A stretch of 64,000 nt of DNA from Longispora fulva. GTDB lineage: Bacteria; Actinomycetota; Actinomycetes; Mycobacteriales; Micromonosporaceae. Under the pieces are notes generated by a model, which searched no databases, had not been told where the DNA came from, and saw only the letters and a program-made list of their open reading frames with translations. The number at the start of each line of letters is the position of its first letter. Positions within the stretch are counted from its first letter, which is position 1. Of this stretch, positions 61,367 to 64,000 are shown in pieces. The stretch lies in the NCBI RefSeq assembly GCF_015751905.1, contig NZ_JADOUF010000001.1:8431501-8495500 (forward strand), in the 5' to 3' direction. The translations under genes and the position numbers were made by a program.

Positions 61367-62553
61367 TCGTGTGCCGGCAGTGCGGGCAACGCAATGAGGC
61401 GGGGGCGCAGTTCTGTGGGGAGTGCGGGGCGTTCCTGGAATGGGAGGGCGCCCGGGACGAACCGGTCGCGCCGCCGGCCCCGCCTGCGGTGGCGCCGGCC
61501 AGGCCCCGATCTCCGGAGGTGCCCGCATCGGCCCCGCCGCCCACGTGGAACTTCACCCGTCCGGAGCCCGTGCCCGGTCCGCAGCCCCAGGCCGGTTCCG
61601 GCCAGGTGCCGCCCATGGAACCGGGACCGGGTGCGGAGCCCGGCCCAGCGTCCGGCTCGGCCCCCGAACTCCCGCCCCGTCCTACCCCGGCCCCGGACCC
61701 CACTCCGGCCACCGGCCAGTGGACCCCGGCCCCCGTCCGCCCCACCGAACGCCAACCCACCGACGAAACCACCACCCGTCGGCCGGTCCGCGAGCAGACC
61801 GAGGACCGCCCTCTCCAGCGCGGCGAGACCCCCTGCCCCTCCTGCGGCGCCGGCAACGATGCCACCCGCCGCTTCTGCCGCCGCTGCGGCATCGCGCTGA
61901 CCGCGGCCCCGGTCGAGACGAAGCCCACCCGCTGGCAGCGTTTCCTCGCCTGGATCCTCCCCCGCAAGGTGCACGCCGCGGGCGACCGCCCCCATGTGCG
62001 CCGTCCGATCCGGTGGCGCCGACCGATCCTGCTGCTGGCGGCGGTGCTCACCCTCGTGACGGTGGCGTCGGCCCCGGGCCTGCGCGCGCTCCCCGGCAGG
62101 GGACTGGCCGCCGTCCTGGACCGCACCACGAAGCCCGCCGCCGTCCTGCCGAGCGCCGCCCGCGCGTCCGGTTCGGCCGCCGGCACGTCCCCGGAGCGGC
62201 TCTACGACGGCGCGAGCGACACCTTCTGGGCCCCGGCCGGCCCCGCCCCGGCCTGGATGGAGGTCGACTTCGCCAAGCCGTTCCGCCTGGTCGAGGTGAT
62301 CGTGACGCCCGGGGTGTCCGCGGAGCAGAAGGCGTTCGTGACCGGTGGCCGCCCGGCGGTCCTGACGGTCGAGGTCACCGACGGGACCGGTGGGGTGACC
62401 CGCCTGACGTGGCAGCTCCGCGACGCGCCGGGCGGGCAGACGTTCCCGGCGCACGTCAGTGACGTACGCCGGGTGCGGCTCACGATCGGGGCGGTCTACG
62501 GAGCCCCCGACCGGCCCGCCGCCGTCGCCGAGCTGGAGTTCTACGGCCGATGA
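61363..62553 (+). CDS. Double zinc-ribbon membrane protein with galactose-binding-like C-terminus (CisA-like)
   Basis: The 396-residue product overlaps the previous gene (ATGA). It has a zinc ribbon at 4-23 (CRQCGQRNEAGAQFCGECGA) and a Pro-rich disordered linker. A second ribbon spans ~157-178 (CPSCGAGNDATRRFCRRCGI). A membrane helix follows at ~217-238 (PILLLAAVLTLVTVASAPG), then a beta-sandwich similar to F5/8 type C domains (SPERLYDGASDTFWAPAGPA). From memory, Streptomyces injection systems encode a membrane protein, CisA, of like layout that docks the particle at the membrane. The match is by architecture only. Confidence 0.75.
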   Translation: MIVCRQCGQRNEAGAQFCGECGAFLEWEGARDEPVAPPAPPAVAPARPRSPEVPASAPPPTWNFTRPEPVPGPQPQAGSGQVPPMEPGPGAEPGPASGSAPELPPRPTPAPDPTPATGQWTPAPVRPTERQPTDETTTRRPVREQTEDRPLQRGETPCPSCGAGNDATRRFCRRCGIALTAAPVETKPTRWQRFLAWILPRKVHAAGDRPHVRRPIRWRRPILLLAAVLTLVTVASAPGLRALPGRGLAAVLDRTTKPAAVLPSAARASGSAAGTSPERLYDGASDTFWAPAGPAPAWMEVDFAKPFRLVEVIVTPGVSAEQKAFVTGGRPAVLTVEVTDGTGGVTRLTWQLRDAPGGQTFPAHVSDVRRVRLTIGAVYGAPDRPAAVAELEFYGR

Positions 62554-62591
62554 ACCCCACCAGCGCGATAACGCCGACCTGGCCGATGTGC

Positions 62592-63338
62592 TCAGCCCAG
62601 GGTCGCGAGGATCTCCGCGTACCGCTGCCGGGCCTGCCCCGCCGCCGCCAGATCCCCGACCCGCGTGCACGCGTCGATGAGGAGCCGCCACCCGGCGTCG
62701 CAGTACCGGTCGATCTCCGTGCATTGGTGGGCCGCCGACACGGCCTCGTCGTGGTCGTCGCGGAGCACGGCCGAGCGGGCCAGGTCCACGGCGGCGGTGG
62801 CCGCGCGGCGGCGCAGGGATTCGCGGGTGCCGACGACCCATTCCTCGGGACCGTCCTCGGGGAGCAGGTCGCCGTGGTAGACGTCGAGCGCCGTGCGGAG
62901 CGCGACGGTGAGGGTGTCGAAGTCCCCGGCGAGCCGGGCGTCGTGCGCGGTGTCGATGGCGGCCCCGAAGGTCGCCACGTCGCAGTATCCCCCGGTGGGG
63001 AGGACGAGTTGGTAGGCGTCCCCGGAGCGCTGGAGCTGGCAGGATTCGCCGGTCGCGGTGTCGAGGAACTTGCGCAGGCTGGAGAGGGTGACGTGCAGGT
63101 TGTGCGTGGCCGGCACGGCGTCGGTGTCCGGCCACAGGGCGTCGAGCAGCGTCTCGCGGTGCACCGGGTGCCCGGTCCGCATGGCGAGCAGCCGCAGGGC
63201 GGTGCGGGTCCGGGGTCTGATCCCGGCGTAGTCGATGGGACGCCCGTGCACCCGGAGCCGGAATCCGCCGAAGCACCGGATCTCGACGCGTGAGGTGTGG
63301 ACGGTTCTGAACGGGCTGCGCTGTGCGAGTGTGGACAC
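62592..63338 (-). CDS. SARP-like BTAD transcriptional regulator
   Basis: The 248-residue protein has an OmpR-type winged helix (EIRCFGGFRLRVHGRPIDYA, ALRLLAMRTGHPVHRETLLD then ALWPDTDA) followed by a bacterial transcriptional activation domain (FDTLTVALRTALDVYHGDLL). It lacks NB-ARC and TPR extensions, making it a minimal SARP. The GTG at 63338 has GGGAGG upstream. It is convergent with the injection-system operon, ending 38 bp from it, and is a candidate regulator of it, although SARPs more often control antibiotic clusters. Confidence 0.88.
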   Translation of the reverse strand: MSTLAQRSPFRTVHTSRVEIRCFGGFRLRVHGRPIDYAGIRPRTRTALRLLAMRTGHPVHRETLLDALWPDTDAVPATHNLHVTLSSLRKFLDTATGESCQLQRSGDAYQLVLPTGGYCDVATFGAAIDTAHDARLAGDFDTLTVALRTALDVYHGDLLPEDGPEEWVVGTRESLRRRAATAAVDLARSAVLRDDHDEAVSAAHQCTEIDRYCDAGWRLLIDACTRVGDLAAAGQARQRYAEILATLG

Positions 63339-63495
63339 ATGCCCTCCCGTGAAGTTACAGCAGGTCAGGGCAGAATCCCACGGTAAAGATCGAGTGTGGC
63401 GATTGAGCCCGGTATCCGACAGTAGTTTCCATCGATCGCAGCGTAGTTCCGGGAACCGGCTGGCCGTCGGCCGTCGCCTGGCGTAGTTTCCGCTG

Positions 63496-63693
63496 GTGGG
63501 CAGCACAGTGCGGGGCCGGTACCGGTGGCGGACGAGACTCCGGCGCCGGCTGCCGTGGGTGCTGGTCGACCGGGGCTGGGCCGACAAGGGAGCCTCGGAC
63601 TGCGGCGCCCACGAGTGGTACAACGCCGACGGAGTGGTCGAGCGCTGCTACCACTGCGCGCCGGGCGAGCGCCCCCGTTCCCCGCGCGCCTGA
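63496..63693 (+). CDS. Small conserved Cys/His protein (65 aa)
   Basis: The 65-residue product starts at GTG and has a basic N-terminal half (GRYRWRTRLRRRLPWVLVDR). A conserved C-terminal segment follows (ASDCGAHEWYNADGVVERCY then HCAPGERP), with Cys and His in a compact metal-site arrangement. Small actinomycete proteins with HEWYN...ERCYHC occur widely and are of unknown role. It is divergent from the regulator gene by 157 bp and convergent with the truncated synthetase gene. Confidence 0.68.
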   Translation: MGSTVRGRYRWRTRLRRRLPWVLVDRGWADKGASDCGAHEWYNADGVVERCYHCAPGERPRSPRA

Positions 63694-63711
63694 CACCCGG
63701 GACGGGTGCGA

Positions 63712-64000
63712 CTACCTGGGCAGCTCGCGGATCAGCACCTTGCCGGTCGCGTTGCGCGGCAGCACGTCGAGGAACACCACGTCCCGGGGCACCGAGAACC
63801 GCGCCAGATGCTCCCGCACATGCGCCCGCACCGCGTCGGCGTCCAGTTCGGCTCCCGGGTGCAGCACCACCCAGGCCGCCAGCCGCTGCCCCCACTCGGG
63901 ATCGGCGACCCCGGCCACGCAACACTCCAGTACGGCGTCGAGACGGCTGAGCAGGTCCTCGACCTCGCGCGGGTACACGTTCTCCCCGCCCGAGATGATC
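63712..64000 (-). CDS. Acyl-CoA synthetase C-terminal part (5' end outside window)
   Basis: The frame is open to the right edge, so only about 95 C-terminal residues are seen. They include ISGGENVYPREVEDLL (A8-like), AAWVVLHPGAELDADAVRAH and the A10 lysine in LPRNATGKVLIRELPR. These match the AMP-binding enzyme C-terminal lid domain of the FadD/acyl-CoA ligase family. The rest lies beyond the window. Confidence 0.9.
   Translation of the reverse strand, partial: IISGGENVYPREVEDLLSRLDAVLECCVAGVADPEWGQRLAAWVVLHPGAELDADAVRAHVREHLARFSVPRDVVFLDVLPRNATGKVLIRELPR

Overview
The window is uniformly GC-rich (roughly 70% or more by eye) with GTG and TTG starts, tight ATGA/GTGA gene overlaps and an actinobacterial gene set: fused lysX, a SecD-SecF fusion, ergothioneine genes, snapalysin, GPP34 and a BTAD regulator. 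It looks like chromosomal DNA of a filamentous high-GC actinomycete (Micromonosporales or Streptomyces-like). The exact genus cannot be fixed from what is seen here. No tRNA, rRNA, transposase, integrase or CRISPR array was recognised.

Layout. 0-10.1 kb: the end of a membrane protein, an orphan class I terpene synthase-like enzyme, a secreted protein, lysX, secDF, and an XRE/TPR-like regulator divergent from a small gene. 10.2-14.4 kb: exonuclease III, a small secreted protein, uracil-DNA glycosylase, a snapalysin protease and a MOSC protein. 14.4-17.9 kb: a four-gene ABC exporter plus two-component operon behind a palindrome that is a candidate autoregulatory site. 18-24.6 kb: DUF1028, a CmtR-like ArsR sensor with a CDF metal exporter, an SRAP protein, two secreted proteins and an acyl-CoA ligase. 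24.6-27.5 kb: a less GC-extreme accessory island with a NUDIX hydrolase, an XRE/PLD-fold regulator, a run of very small ORFs and a secreted protein. 27.6-42.7 kb: threonine aldolase, an amino-acid permease operon with GPP34 and GNAT, several secreted proteins including M23 and S8 peptidases, methyltransferases, MgtC, an AidB-like dehydrogenase, a TetR/GNAT pair and a second PLP lyase. 42.7-46.4 kb: an egtB-egtC-egtD operon followed by a coenzyme F420:NADP-type reductase. 46.5-47.8 kb: an alpha/beta hydrolase and a small membrane protein.

47.9-62.6 kb is the main attraction: a contractile injection system (phage-tail-like, eCIS type) on the plus strand. It contains a sheath protein, two tube proteins, small assembly proteins, a 990-residue disordered protein with recurring VQR motifs, a LysM baseplate protein, a VgrG-like spike, a PAAR tip, a gp25-like wedge, a baseplate J protein and a tail-I-like protein. 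Zinc-ribbon, single-pass membrane proteins stand at both ends. No AAA+ ATPase, tail terminator or fibre gene is visible in the window. A convergent BTAD regulator follows, and the window ends in a truncated acyl-CoA synthetase.

Non-coding signals include two ~100-bp nested-hairpin elements that look related to each other (28.6 and 42.6 kb), strong terminators, 11-bp and 21-bp spaced operator-like repeats, and candidate leaderless promoters.
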